From NCBI GenBank assembly GCA_034401795.1, contig CM067374.1:132454300-132518299 (forward strand): DNA of 64,000 bases, written 5' to 3'. A program made the position numbers and the translations under genes. The notes under the pieces were generated by a model that saw only the letters and a list, made by a program, of their open reading frames with translations, had not been told where the DNA came from and searched no databases. Below, one piece after another: positions 25,206 through 38,079 of this stretch (position 1 is its first letter; the number at the start of each line of letters is the position of its first letter). This DNA comes from Chaetoderma sp. LZ-2023a (taxonomy: Eukaryota; Mollusca; Caudofoveata; Chaetodermatida; Chaetodermatidae).

Positions 25206-28200
25206 AATTCATCAAAGTCGCGCACTTTCCTGACGCTCTTTTCCATCACCGTGACGGCACCACGCCATTTTGATTGTGACGCCCCCACCAAATGGTCAGA
25301 TTATACACCCAGACTTTTATTTACTCTATTTTATTTTATTTTTATTTTTACTTGCGGTGCCCTATGGAGCTTCTGCAACAGACTTTATTTAAAGGCGGCT
25401 GATCACTGGTTTGTGGTCAGAGTTGAGGTCTGGGCCGCCATTATATGTTCTTGAAATCTATTTGACAGAGAATTTTCATTATAAAAATATTTCTTACCCA
25501 ACAATCGTTAACGTCTAAAATACCATAATGGTGAATGAGTTCAAGGAATCTAATGACGTCACGATAGATGTCTTTGGCGTCACATCCACCAAAATGTCCC
25601 TTCACTAAAGATCAGTATTAAATTAAAACGAACTGTTGAATATCTTGAACATAATTGGATTGGACGGCATTGCTGCCTAAGGCAGCAATGTCGTCCAATA
25701 AAATTATGTTTAAAATATTCAACTTACAATTTCTTACATCGTGTTCAAAATCGTACTAACAAACATGTTTCTGTTTTTGTTTTGGAAACATTTTAAGTCA
25801 TTTCTGAACAGTATTGGATGTACTACTATTCGACTATATACCGCCCCATCCCCCAACCCCACCCCAACCCCCACCATCAACTCCTAACCCCCACCCCACC
25901 CAACCATCCCGCCCCGGATAGACGTCATTATCTCCAACTGAGCCCAAATAACCAAATAAGTCATCACAAACTGGTCCCAACCGAGAGATCCTAATCCATC
26001 ACTCAAGTATATAGCATCATAATAAATTACGTCAAATGTAGCCTGACGTCACAATCAAAGTACGTCATGAATGACGTCTCTATCTCCATCGTGAATATTT
26101 AAAAGTTCGTCAAGTGTACGAATTGTATGTCTTTGTTGGGCTTGCTATTTAATAAACATTCTGTTGAAAATTTTGAGACCAATTTGACTTTGTAAATTTA
26201 CCACTGAATTTTTTTCCCGCCAACTTGACCGTTAAAGAGACAACGTTAAAGAAAGTTTTAAAACTAAGGTTTTTGGTTATCCAGTGCCCATTTGAAGGCC
26301 AAGAGAAGAGTATTTTTGAAAATGTACAACTAGAATGACTGGCTCGGTAACCAAGCCAATCATTCCACTAGGAAGTTCTCAAAGATAGTCTTTTCTTGGT
26401 ATGCAAATGGGCATCCAATAAGGAAATGATTTTGAGATTCTTGACCAAATTTAGCAAGTACATGGTTGATATGGCAGGACGCAAGGGCTCATCTGCTGCC
26501 TCGATCTCGTTTCCCCATATGTACGATGAAATATTGGCCTCTTGGTAACACTTATCCTCATTTCTATGACGACCGCATTCATCAAGAGTGACAGTCTTCG
26601 TGGTGCCCTTCTCCTCTCATCTGTCAATAGCTTCGTCCCGCTGTCATTAACCAATTGTTTTGAATATGTACGAGACAAATAAATACTTTATATGACATAT
26701 CTATATAGACATACAGAGGAATAGTGAGTCTGCCTGTCAGGAACGCCCATCATAACCTGCCTAAGCTTGACATGGCATTTAATGAATGGCAACATGGAAT
26801 AGAGGACGCTAATGGAGCGTGTATTTCGCAGAGTCATCATGAATGTGTGCTTTGGAATGACTCCAAGACATTCAGTGACATGCTAGCTTCCTTGACCACG
26901 CAGGTTACTGGGCCGGTACTGGGCCACTATCTTGCCGTATAGGCCCGGTATTGGCTCAGTATCGGGCCAGTAACTTGCGTTATCAAGCCTCGTGTGACGA
27001 GAATGTGAAGGTCATTGCTACATCGCCCCGGTATTGGTCCAATACCAGCTCAGGAATCTGCCTTATCGGGGTTCATGGTCAGTGAGTGCGAAGGCCAATG
27101 CCATGTACATGCCGCCATTCAGTCACGCACACACCCCACCCCACCTCCACTCACATCCCACCCCACCCAAAACCCACATCACTTATTATTGCTCGAACTG
27201 AATAAGGGAAGATCCAAGAGCAGATCTATACACCATACTGTTGGCATTTGTGAATATTGCATATCTGCCCAGTGACGCGGAAACAAAGTCATATAAATCG
27301 AGCAAAACGTAAGGTACGATACTGATTGAACGCTTAACGACAGACCCATTACATGTCTGGTAATCTTTCGTGATAGGAGCGCATTTAATGGTAACTCATG
27401 TTGAGAAATTCTCCTATTATTTTGAACTCGGCACATATTTTAGATAGGGCACTACAGTCGAACCAATAGAAAAGGGATTGACCTCTCCAGTTTATCCTTC
27501 CACCATATGACGTCATACTCAACTACTTGACGTGTAGGATGACACCATTCTTATTACGTCATAAATAAATATTCAACAGCTTACCTGTATAGTTTTCTGA
27601 AAATTGATAGTCAGGGAGTCCGAGGATCGATTGATGCCAACACGAGCGAGGTGTGTGCGGAGCTTAGCTAGAGATGGGCGGGGAATAGCTAAAACTGGAA
27701 AGGTCCATTGCATCCGCGCATCAGTCTGTCTATCGGTTCGCATTCATCTGTCTGTCCATTCGTCCCTCCGTTTGTCAGTCTGGTCGTCCGTCCGGATTCC
27801 ACAACTTTCGTAACGATCTGAAAATAACTGAAAAGTGAGGAATTTTCGACAGATATGTAGGCATATAATGATGTAATGTGACAACACCACAACGAAATAA
27901 CTGCTGGAATATACGCTCTCGTTGAATACCGTTTCTATAAAACAATTGTTAAACATTTCCCCTTCGTACCAAGTATCAGAAATGTATTGTCTGTATCCCC
28001 TTTTGTGTCAACAGCGCCTCAAATCGCTAAAACTACTTATATCAATTAAGCATTTTAATGGTCAACACTTTTCAAGAAATTTTAAAATTCGAAGACTATT
28101 TCTTTTGTAAATTCTTTACCGGCTTGACCATTAAAGGGGTACTGGTAAAGAAAATTGAAGCTTTGGCGTCACCCAGTATCCATTTACAGGTCAGGAGAAG

Positions 28201-30308
28201 AGTATTTGTGAAAAGTTACCACTGGAATGACTGGCTCGGTTACCGAGCCAGTCATTCTAGTGGTTAATTTTCAAAAATACTCCTCTCTTGACCTGCTAAT
28301 AGACATACCTCAAGACCACTGCAGAGTTGTGTTCGTCAGTTTGACCATTAAAATGTTAATTTGACACAAGAGGTTATCTTAACTTAGCTACATCGCCGCT
28401 TTTCAGCGTTACTATCTATTAGGCTTAAATTGGGTAAACGTCGCCACTGATTCCCAATTACCGGGCAAAGTATTACAAAGAGTCTATGAACGGATTTGCT
28501 ACGCCCACCGCGTGTCGACCGCCCACACGCGCGCGATGGGTAGGCGCTAATTGGGCAATATATCTTTTTATCTTTCTACCATTCTGTTCTATAGCAAAGT
28601 CTCATAACTTTCTACAGCCGGTAACCCCTCCGTCTTATGTCAACTTAACCCTTCAAACTTCAAACTTTGTAATTCAAAACAAGTAAAATCAGCTATGTAG
28701 TGGTCTTGAGGCATGTTTATTTGCAGGCCAAGAGAAGAGTATTTTTGATTATTTACCACTGGAATGACTGTCATTCCAGTCGTAAATTTTCAAAAAATAC
28801 TCTTCTTTTGGCTTTAAAATGGACTCTCGCAAAAGACAAAAATACGCGCGCGCACGCACGCACGCACGCACACACCGATTAGTCAGTCACACGCATACTA
28901 GATATATTCGTTGTTTATCAAGACGACGGGGTGTAATTACGTTTGATCAAAGGAAAGTTCACCAGATCATTAAAAAAAAGTAATGCCACACCCAGTGTCC
29001 GCTATAGACAGGTTTTAAAACTGTATTATTAGTGCCAGGTCAAAAAATGCCTTTAGCCACCCTTGCTTCAACAGCGCCTCAAAGCGCCGAATATACCACT
29101 TATGTAGGCCTAATAATTAACCATTTAACGGTCAAGATTTGTAAATGAGAAGAAACTGTTGCTCATTGAATGCAATCCATTTGCAGGGCAGGAGAAGACA
29201 ATTTTAAAAAGTTTTCTGATGGAATTTACAAAAAAAAAAGTATTTTAGTTGTCCCGTAAATGAAGGCGGTTTGAACATTATATGGTTAAGTAAATTCAAA
29301 TTTGTGCATATTCAGTATATATTTGCAGGCCAAGGGGAGACTATTTTTGAAAATTTGCCACTGGAATGACTGGCTCGGTAACCGAGCCAGTCATTCCAGT
29401 GGTAAATTTTCAAAAAATAGTCTTCTCTTGGCCTGCAAATGGACATTCCTCCACACCACTGAAGAGGCTGATTTGGACAGGTTTACCATTAAATGGTTAA
29501 ATTGACACAAGATTAGTCAAAAACCCAATGCGAAAACTCATATACAATTTAATGAATATTACGATGAATATTTTGAAATTAATTTTACTGAGACCGGGTG
29601 CTACTAAATTATTTTCAAAATATTTAACAAGTGACCTTGAATTTGAGGTCATGGGTATTCATCGATCAAACCTGTATCTCAATTTCAGGGCAAACAAACA
29701 GGGAATCTGTTGAATACTTTGAAATTAATATGACTTGTATAATGTTGTAATATAATTAAATGCCTCACGGTGTAGCCCTATCAGAATGGTATATGGGGGA
29801 TTTACATAATATACTGAGCCAAAAAGGTTTAGCAACAGTGAAGTTTGGTTTGTTGTATTAAAACTATGCGTCCATTTATAACCAAATTTGCAGGCATGTT
29901 TCGTCAATGTAATGTCTCGCTGATCATGAAGAAATGCAAATCATTTCTTGCATTTCTCGGCTGCACGCTTACTGCGTGTGAAAATGCGATTTTCATGTAC
30001 TGGCCCACATTGGCGGGTAGCGAAGGCAAAAATTCACCATATTGCAAAAGCAGATAACGAACGTTAACCGAAAACGCTTAAAAGTTTACCCTACCAAACA
30101 TGGGCCGTCGCCCAGGACTACCCGAAAATAAGCGCCATGAGGCAATGGGGAGACTCGTTGCTGGGCAGAGCGTTCGCTCTGTTGCTCGACATTTTAATGT
30201 TCACGCCTCAACCATTTCCTGTCTCCGCCAATGTGAGCAGGAAACTGGGCATGTTAATGACCGACCACGATCTGGCAGACCGAGAGCAACAACACCACGA
30301 GAAGACCG
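22921..30308 (+). repeat. Tandem triplication, copy 3 (7.4 kb), continuous with full Tc1 element
   Basis: Shares both boundaries with copy 2. At its right boundary the Tc1 gene continues in frame past GAAGACCG instead of joining a GA block. This copy therefore holds the ancestral right flank, and the duplication breakpoint lies inside the Tc1 gene. Confidence 0.93.
25165..25202. repeat. (CT)n microsatellite (copy 3)
   Basis: About 38 bp of pure CT at the same position as the 180-bp tract of copy 2. Confidence 0.95.
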
Positions 30309-31334
30309 CTACTTAGTGACGTCATCACGACGTCACAGGTTTGAGACTGCGCCGCGGCTGTCCCGTAATTTGCACACCGCTACCGGCACTACAGTGCATG
30401 CACAAACTGCGCGAAACAGACTCCATGATGCTGGACTGCACGCCCGTCGTCCACTTGTTGCTGTTCCGCTTACAGAGCGTCACATCGAGAATCGGTTTGC
30501 ATGGGCAAGAACTCATCAGCGATGGCGTGCTCAACAATGGAGCCACGTTTTGTTCAGTGATGAGTCGAGGTTTCGTGTGGATGTGGCGGATGGTAGGCAA
30601 CGGGTTTGGCGACGTTTATGAGAACGGTATGACGCAGCCAACATCATTCAGCACGACAGATTCGGTGGCGGCAGTGTCATGGTGTGGGCTGGAATCCATG
30701 AAAATGGCAAAACAGATCTTATTGTGATTCGCGGAAATTTAACGGCTCAACGTTACTGTGACGAAGTTGTCGCCCTTGTTGTCACCCCTTTTATGCAGCA
30801 TCATGCAGACTTTATGTTCCAGCAAGACAACGCCCGTCCTCATTCAGCTAGGGTCACCAGTGATTTCCTTGAGGCTAACAACGTTCCTGTGTTGGACTGC
30901 CCAGCGCGGTCACCGGAGCTGTCTCCTATCGAACACGTGTGGGACATTCTTGGCCGTATGGTACGTGAGAACAATCCACATCTTCACAACATGCGGGAGC
31001 TGAAAGCTGCACTACTCCAGGAATGGGGTGCGATTCGTATTCGTGACATCAGGTGCTTAATTCGAAGCATGAGAAAACGATGTACGGCGGTGGTTAATGC
31101 GCGCGGAGGTCACAAACGGTATTGACAGCTCAGTGTCATTATTTAAATTGGACCCTTCCGTTGAATGATGCTGTGTTAAAGGCGCGATGCTAGCATTACA
31201 GTAACAAGAGACTGTTGTTCAAATTGGAAAATGACCTATCAATTAAATAATATATTTGAATCAATTTATTGTTTTTGTTAAATAACATTTATACAGTAAT
31301 ATTCTCAGTGTTGCTAAACTTTTTTGGTTCGGTA
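29812..31334 (+). mobile_element. Tc1-like transposon, full length, one internal stop
   Basis: Ends are inverted: TACTGAGCCAAAAAGGTTTA at 29812 mirrors AAACTTTTTTGGTTCGGTA ending at 31334. Each is flanked by TA, the Tc1/mariner target. About 27-29 bases of each end match with a few differences. The element is about 1.52 kb and holds one transposase gene. It is the uninterrupted parent of the two 5' fragments at 14899 and 22420. Confidence 0.92.
30100..31125 (+). pseudogene. Tc1-like transposase (DD34E), broken by a single in-frame TGA
   Basis: 341 codons, the usual Tc1 length. Residues 1-60 form the paired-type helix-turn-helix DNA-binding region (VARHFNVHASTIS), followed by a GRPRATTPRED hook like the GRPR motif. 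The DDE core follows. The first Asp is in LFSDESRF, the second in FQQDNARPHSA and the Glu in LSPIEHVWD; the last two are separated by 34 residues, which defines DD34E. At 30619-30621 a TGA falls between VWRRL and ERYDAANI, where Tc1 proteins normally have Gly, so GGA to TGA is the likely single change. The rest (GGGSVMVWAGI onward) stays in the same frame to the stop at 31125. The family cuts and pastes the element at TA sites. This copy should not make active protein. Confidence 0.93.
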
Positions 31335-31440
31335 TACTTATATGGAGCAAGTACACATTATATTTTTACAGTAAGAATTTGCCTTTTTACAAGACGGAGC
31401 CACGCCATACATCCATGCCATAGATCTTGATAACTATCAT

Positions 31441-31445
31441 TATCG

Positions 31446-31501
<56 letters not shown>

Positions 31502-31735
31502 CTCGTCGTCTTCGTCGTCGTTGTTGTCTCACTTTTTATCGTTGTGGTCGATGCAGTTGTTGATGTTATTGTTGAAGTTGTTGTCTTGCTTTCTTTCTTT
31601 CTTTCTTTATTTCTTTCTTTCTTTCTTTTGTTGTTGTTGTTGTTGTTGTTATTGTTGTTGTTGTTGTTGTTGTTGTGGTGGTGGTGATGGTGGTGGTGCT
31701 GCTGGTGGTGGTGGTGGTGGTGGTTGTTTTCCTTG
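31441..31735. repeat. (GTT)n, (TTTC)n and (GTG)n microsatellite cluster
   Basis: 31444-31505 (GTT)n, 31585-31628 (TTTC)n, 31628-31677 (GTT)n, then GTG-rich. TTG/GTC-type degeneration continues to about 31930. Open frames of poly-Leu, poly-Val or poly-Cys here are repeat artefacts. Confidence 0.95.
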
Positions 31736-31929
31736 TTGCTGTTTTGTTGTCCTTGTTGTTGGTGCTTTTGTTGTTAGTGTTGGTGTTCTTTTCGCCACCG
31801 TTGCTGTTGCTTTTGTATTGTTGATGTTGTCATTGTCTGTTAACGTCATCATCCTTGTCTTCGTCGTCATCATTGTCCTTATCGTCGTCGTCATCGTTGT
31901 CCTCCGCCTCAGCATCATCGTTGTCGTTA

Positions 31930-32490
31930 TTATTCTTAGCGATCAGTGATATTTATATCGACACTATTGTTGTCATTTTCAACGTCCTCGTATTTTCTAT
32001 TGTAGTCTTCAGGAAAATCAGTGCTGTTGCTGTCGGTGGTATAGTATGCCATCATCGTCATTGCACGCTTTAATTTCTTATCTTCCTACGGTCTGGGAAT
32101 TGGTGTGTGATTGGTGAGAATTTACTTTTTCAGGGATTTGTCGGTAAAAGGGATAATAATGAAAAGATACACATGACGGCATAAAATGGTGCGTTCGACA
32201 GCGTACTACGAAAACAGCTGCCACTGCTACTACTGACACCTCCTCCGCCCTGCAACGAGAACGACGACGACGGCGGCGGCGGACGACGACGACGATGACG
32301 GACAGCAGCAACAGAGAATACAGGCGGCGGCGGTGGTGATGATGGCGCAGGTGAGGGATTCAGACTGGTAATGGAAATGACGATGACAAGAATAATGAGA
32401 ATGAAAATGAAAGTAATAATAAACAATTATAAAGATCGTGATAAAGATTATGATGATAATAGTAACGATTAGGACAATAACGATAATGGT
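31930..32490. repeat. Degenerate trinucleotide region
   Basis: About 32250-32335 is GACGAC/GGCGGC repeat, and 32390-32490 is AT-rich with GATAA/AATAA motifs. No gene signal. Confidence 0.7.
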
Positions 32491-32493
32491 TAT

Positions 32494-32930
32494 CCTCTCA
32501 TGTGTCAATGGCGCATTAAAGCGCTCAAAATACTATTTATTACAATTAACCATTTAATTGCCAATACCTTTCAAGGAAATTTTGATTTTTGCAGCAAAAA
32601 AAGAGTATTTTTGTAAATTTATAACGAAAATTTACAAAAAGTATATTCCTGTTATGCTTTAAACTGGCATTCATCAAAAGTGTAATGGGCAAGATAATTC
32701 AAATTTCTGCTTAGCCAGTGTCCAATTGCAGACCAAGAAGAGTATTTTTGAAAATTTCCCACTGGAATGACTGGCTCGGTTACCGGGCCAGTCATTCCAG
32801 TGGGAAATTTTCAAAATATTCTTCTCTTTGCCTGCAAATGGACATTTCTCAAGATCACTGCAGATGTCTGGGTTTTTTTTACAAACTTGACCATTAAAGG
32901 GTTAAGTTGACGCAAGAAGGGTTAATTAAT
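32494..32930 (+). mobile_element. Family D, full length
   Basis: TCATGTGTCAATGGCGCATT, GAAATTTTGATTTTTGCAGC, and a hairpin at 32738-32825 with CCACTGGAATGACTGGCTCG and the matching arm. Ends ACCATTAAAGGGTTAAGTTG. It is a good reference copy for the family. Confidence 0.8.
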
Positions 32931-33400
32931 TGCTTCTCTGTCTGTAAAATATTGTAGAATGGTTTTCCCAATATGCCATGCGTGTATATGACCTGGGTGT
33001 AAATAGAAGTGCAGGTCAGTTGAGTTCAGACGGATAATGACCCCCAGCCGATGCGACCACACCACAGCGGGTTCTCGTCCACTGGCACCGAGGGACACTC
33101 GCCAGAATTAATGACTGTGTTTGGTCTGACAGAAAATAAATTACCTTGGAAACTGGTGAGACCAATACAACAGGTACCGTTAGTTTCAGCATTCCACTGA
33201 CATTATAATGTTTGCAGAGACTCGGGGATCGAGAGACTATTACAAATATAGGGTTTTGCGCCATGTTTTTACGCCACCCCAACCCTCGGATCCATCACCA
33301 TCACTATCACGAGGACCATCACCACCGTTATTATCATCACTGTCACTGTCAGCATCACGTTCACCGTCAACACCATTGTCACCATCAATGTTACCATCAC
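32931..33400. other. No recognisable feature
   Basis: Mixed sequence without a repeat copy or coding signal that I recognise. Confidence 0.5.
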
Positions 33401-33480
33401 AGCAAGCATCCCTCTTACCATCGCCATCACCATTGTCATCATCATCATTATCATCATCATCATCATCATCATCATCACAA
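33400..33480. repeat. (ATC)n microsatellite
   Basis: ATCATC run with interruptions. A milder CAYCAT bias extends back to about 33290. Confidence 0.9.
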
Positions 33481-33699
33481 TGTCTTATCACTGCCTCTAT
33501 CATTATGACGCAGAAACTATATATATAGGTCTATTTACACTCCATTTGTCACTGTTTCGTGATCTGGGAGTAAATAAAGAATCTGAAATCTGAATCTGAT
33601 TACGCGAATAACTTTAGCCTGTAGCCTATGGCCAAACTATCGATTTCTAACAGGGTATGCACAGTTTTGTCGATTGCATAAGAATGTAAAAGGTTTGTC

Positions 33700-33985
33700 A
33701 AGAAATTACTAATTGCTCAGTAAATAGCCATTTTTGTTTTTTATTGTAAGTTTATAACTGAAATTTAGGAAAATCGTTTTTAAGGTGTTTTTTTACAGGT
33801 TTGATGATTAAAGAGTTAATGGTCAAGAATATCTAGGTTTTTGTTTAGTCAGTGTCCGAGCCAGTCATTCCAGTGGTAAGTTTTCAAAAATAGTATTCTC
33901 TTGCAAATAGACAGTCCTCAAGACAACTGCAGATGAAGTATTGGTTTTACCATTATAAACTAGTCGACACAAGGGGGTTTAAAAT
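33700..33985 (+). mobile_element. Degraded family D
   Basis: Only the second arm is clear (GAGCCAGTCATTCCAGTGG at 33856-33874), with TTTTCAAAAATAG after it and a diverged ACCATTATAAAC end. Confidence 0.5.
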
Positions 33986-34191
33986 CTTTTAATTACCGTG
34001 TGTAAATACCCAGTATCCGTTTCCCGACTGTTTCTGTATATTTAGGTACCAGTTTCTAACATCGATGTAAGTTTGTTATTTATATAGCGACAATATGGTG
34101 CTATAACATCGCTGTCTATGATGTGACAACATGAGAGTTTGTCAGCAAAAATAATGATTACAAAGGCCGCTAAAAAGGGAGCAGAACTTAA

Positions 34192-34536
34192 AGGTGCATA
34201 TTCACACCAAAACGCCTGAAAATTAATTGTTAAAATAGGATACTTTTAGAGGCTTAAATTGTGTGCCTAGATGTAAAGAAACGAAATAAATCTTAACATA
34301 TGATGCTTTCATTACGTATAAATTAATATTAATTTTTAAGTTGTTGATTTGAAATAGGGGGCCGTGCCTCTATTTCAATTTCATAACTAAAAATACGAAA
34401 TTTATTTAGACGGATTGAATTCATCATATGTTAAGATTTATTTCGTTTCATTCTATCGAAGCACATAATTTAAGCATCTAAATGTATACAATTTTAATAA
34501 TTTTATTTTCAAGCATTTTGTTGTGAATATGCACCT
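34192..34536. mobile_element. TTAA-flanked palindromic MITE (345 bp)
   Basis: TTAA at 34188-34191 and 34537-34540 flank AGGTGCATATTCACA... and ...TGTGAATATGCACCT. Almost the whole length is one inverted repeat of about 165 bp per arm around ATAGGGGGCCGTGCCTCTAT. TTAA target duplication is the hallmark of piggyBac-type (and Kolobok-type) elements. No coding capacity. Relatives are at 54292-54626, 59562-59882, 59887-60157 and 62898-63578. Confidence 0.85.
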
Positions 34537-34540
34537 TTAA

Positions 34541-35765
34541 GTCATTGCAGTAAATCTGGAGCTGGCCAAATTCCATATTTCGTAACACCCAGTATATATA
34601 GAGAGCAGCAAAACCAATTTCAAAATCAGAATTCTGCATCCTTGCTTTTTAAAGTCATAAATATGGTGTTTAAACTGAAAATAAAGATCGTTTTGCATAC
34701 AAGAAAACGTTAAAGGACATCTCACCTTTGGTTATACTAAACGTTCATGTGATAGAATTTGCCACCCATAATCCCTCCATGACATTTTAGCTTTTTATCA
34801 TGCTAACGAGGAAAGATATTCAAGCTTTAGTAAGTAAATGCTGATACATTTCTACAGCCTATGATGGCTGTCATAATTTACTTTTCAACCAATCAGAAAA
34901 ACCTAGTGTGTCTGCCTCAGTAGATACGCTGTCATAGAGGTACCGGCGAGAGTTTGGCACTGTAGTATAAAAGCAACCATACAGGTACGGGATGAGTATT
35001 AGATAATGAAGAATGTAATGCATTGGCACTTACATGACATCACACTCTATCGCTTGAGGAGACAAAATGGTTGCGATCACTGTTCAATATTTACGCGATA
35101 TTTCAAAGCAGATAATTGTGATGCAGATAAAGGAATGTGACAGGATATGAATGATATGGAATCTCTAAACCATAATCTATCGGTACAATACAGAATTCGA
35201 AATGAGATTAGCATCCCTTTAATATTATTTTAGTTTTTACTGGATATAGAAACTATGACCGTAGTTGGATGGGCATGTGCTTGATAAGAGCAATCTAGAT
35301 TGAAAACAACATAAGCACACCATGCCCCTTGGGCACATCCGTAGAAAAGAATTATTATTACGTTAGTGAAATCAACACGCCGTGTTTAACAGCAACTGGC
35401 AGATGTCGTCTGCCGCGAAAACTGGACCATCTTGTTTCATTTGTTCACCAGTTATGAACATTTTTATGGACCCTGAAATAGTAATAGTGAAGACACATGT
35501 TTGTCACACGTCACATAAAAAGACAGGTAAAATAATTACTTATTTCTGCTACATTTTGATAAAATCTTCAAATGTTGTGTAAAAATGATGTATTTATTGA
35601 AATAAACACGTTTTAACGATATTCCCAAAACAACGAGTGCGGGAGAACGCAAACATAACCAATTGTTAGAAATAGAACCCAGCTAGAAACAGGGTTTACA
35701 TACAGTATCAAACATACGCCTTGGAACAACCTGTTTGCATAAGCAACGCTGGTAGTTATATAATA
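34541..35765. other. No recognisable feature
   Basis: 1.2 kb of AT-rich sequence with no recognised repeat, RNA or coding similarity. Open frames of about 62-66 codons are at chance length. Confidence 0.5.
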
Positions 35766-35767
35766 GA

Positions 35768-36119
35768 GGAATTCAGTCTCTCAGTCAATCATATGACGTC
35801 ATAATCAACTACATGACATGTAGACTGGCTTCATATAAACAATTACATCATGAATGACGTTATTAAGTCTGTCATAACCGTTTAATAGTTCGTCAAGTTG
35901 TACAAATTGTATGTTTTTTGCTATTTAATAAAAATTTTGTTGAATATTTCGAAACTAATTTGACTCAGCAACACCACCCTGTCAAATTACTTTCAAAATA
36001 TTCAACAGCTTACCTGAATAGTTATCTGGAAAATGATATTCAGGGAGTCACCGACGAAGCGTTGGCGTAGCTAATCTAGAGATGGTCGGGGCATAGCTTA
36101 AACTGGATTCATCCGTTGC
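35768..36119 (+). mobile_element. Family A, full length
   Basis: Starts CAGTCTCTCAGTCAATCATA, has TGACGTCAT, TTGTACAAATTGTATG, a shortened hairpin near 35936-36012 and CAACAGCTTACCTGAATAG. Ends TTAAACTGGATTCATCCG. Confidence 0.8.
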
Positions 36120-36374
36120 GATTTATACGCCGCCACCATACCTGGTGACACCTGTGTTCCTCTGGTAGTAATGTCGACCCATAGACTAAATATCGTATGT
36201 TCTAATTCTGCCTCTACCTGGTGAGAACCAACGGGGTGAAACCGGTCGTGGAGTAGATGAGTCTTATGGCGTGTGAATAATAATTCAGTAAGTAAAATTC
36301 TGTAAATCCTCAAAATTACTTATATACATCTTTTGAGTTATACAAGAAGTCGTGGCATTACGGTATTTTTTGGC

Positions 36375-36499
36375 ATTGACAGGGAATCGAACCCACAACC
36401 GACGAAAGCGCCAACCATCATAGTTCATAAACGCTTCCGCCACACCAACGCCGCAGTGCTTGGCGCTTTCGTCGGTTGTGGGTTCGATTCCCTGTCAAT
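36375..36499. repeat. Perfect 40-bp inverted repeat carrying tRNA-like B boxes on both strands
   Basis: 36375-36414 is the exact reverse complement of 36460-36499, with a 45-bp spacer. Each arm contains GGTTCGATTCC, a pol III B box, reading minus in the left arm and plus in the right. On the minus strand the spacer plus left arm resembles a tRNA-derived SINE head (GTGTGGCGGAAGCG as a poor A box). Perfect identity implies recent origin or gene conversion. Confidence 0.75.
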
Positions 36500-36837
36500 A
36501 CATCGTTTGAGAGCAACCATCACCACCACCCCTACCCCACCCCGACTTTATGACCCAAACTTATTTACCATGATCAATGAGTTCGTTTAAACGACCACCT
36601 GTCGTTTAGTAACCACGTGGCACCCACAGCAGGGTTGTTGTAATCATACAGACTCCTTATGCATGAGTAACGTTATGTCCAGAAATTCAGAAATCGTGGA
36701 AGTTTATAATGATTAGTTGTCCTGGTTTATGAAAATAATCGAACACACAGCCATAGAAATCAATCGGGACAAAGAAACCTCATGTATATGAGTATAGATG
36801 TAACCCTGGTTACAATTTTTACTTATATATACTTACC

Positions 36838-37195
36838 TCTCGTGTGTCAACTTAACCATTTAATGGTCAAGTTGGTAACAAACGACCTCTGCTTTGATCT
36901 TGAGAAATGTTCATTTGCAGGCTAAGAGAATATTTTTGAAATTTTACCCCTGGAATGACTGGCTCGATAACCGAGCCAGTCATTCCGGTGGTAAATTTTC
37001 AAAAATACTCTTCTTGGTCTGCAATTGGACACTGGCTAAGCAGAAATTTGAATTTTTTACCAATACACCTTTTATGAATGCCCATTTGAAGGATAACAGA
37101 AATAAACTTTTTGTAAATAAAATACTCATTTTGGCTGCAAAAATCAAATTTTACATGAATGGTCTTGGCAGTTAAATGGTTAATTGAAATAAATA
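36838..37195 (-). mobile_element. Family D, reverse orientation
   Basis: GTGTCAACTTAACCATTTAA opens it. Hairpin at 36918-37012 (CTGGAATGACTGGCTCG). Ends near GGTCTTGGCAGTTAAATGG. Followed by (TTC)n at 37197-37236. Confidence 0.75.
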
Positions 37196-37197
37196 GT

Positions 37198-37229
<32 letters not shown>

Positions 37230-37251
37230 TTCTTTTCATGACAGTTTAACA

Positions 37252-37565
37252 GTTCTGGTTCTACTGGAGGGATGTTCTCCAAACTTGGGTGGATGTTTTC
37301 TCGTGGGGTCCCAAAGATATATCCTCATTGCGTGGTAAAAAACCCTGAAAGGTAACAGCAACGGCTGTCAGCAACATTGTTTTCAAAATGGACACTTTTG
37401 ACGTATTTTTCAATACCTCTGGTTGTACTGGAGCGATCGTTTCCACACTTGGGCCGATGTTTGCCCGTGGGGTCCCGAAGATGCGGCACAATTTTGGATT
37501 CAAATGTGAAAACGCACCCAGCTTTCAGAAACATTGTTTTCAAAATGGACATTTGACGACCGTCA
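37252..37565. repeat. Two diverged tandem units of about 160 bp
   Basis: CTGGTTCTACTGGAGGGATG at 37255 recurs as CTGGTTGTACTGGAGCGATC at 37419. CATTGTTTTCAAAATGGACA also recurs, at about 37375 and 37533. Function unknown. The open frames that cross both units on either strand share the repeat. Confidence 0.7.
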
Positions 37566-37744
37566 GGGCGGCCTTATTGAAAAATACACCAACGGCGCGG
37601 ATATAGTACAAATTCGTCATTGTTAAAACCATGGTACACGAGAACAAGTGTCCAATAAAAATAATCGATATATCGCGGTTCTACAAATAATCACTTTTGC
37701 AACGTTAAATCGGAATATCCTGAACAATTTACGCCGACGTGTTG

Positions 37745-38035
37745 ACTATTTTTAAATTACATTTACAGGAACGTGTTCTACTTTAGGCAACTGCATTTCC
37801 AGTCAAACTACTTTCAAAATAGTCAACAGTTGGTTTTCATTGACACCGATGTCAATAATGTACAGAGTGTTATAATGAAATGTCTTCAAATTACACGACG
37901 CTTTGACCATTACAGAAAATGATAAAAGATAAATCATGATGAAAGGAATTAAAGGTTTCTGTTGAATATTTTGAGACTAACCTGACTGGGAGCTGTTGCT
38001 GCCTATTTAGTTTCAAAACATGCAGCCTTGGCTGT
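37745..38035 (+). mobile_element. Fragments of A-like hairpins
   Basis: TTTCAAAATAGTCAACAG at 37812 and TGTTGAATATTTTGAGACTA at 37960 are isolated arms of the A type, with little of the flanks left. Confidence 0.45.
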
Positions 38036-38079
38036 ATATTTGCCTTTGAGAAACTGACGTTTTAACGGTTAAATGTTAA

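Noticed and set aside
30325-30727. Extra frames overlapping the Tc1 gene on both strands
   Set aside because: Shadow frames of the transposase.
31427-31949. Poly-Val, poly-Leu and poly-Cys frames
   Set aside because: Translation of (GTT)n microsatellite; the same applies to 10536-10854, 17584-17914, 33208-33508, 41589-41975, 48107-48478 and 55282-55522.
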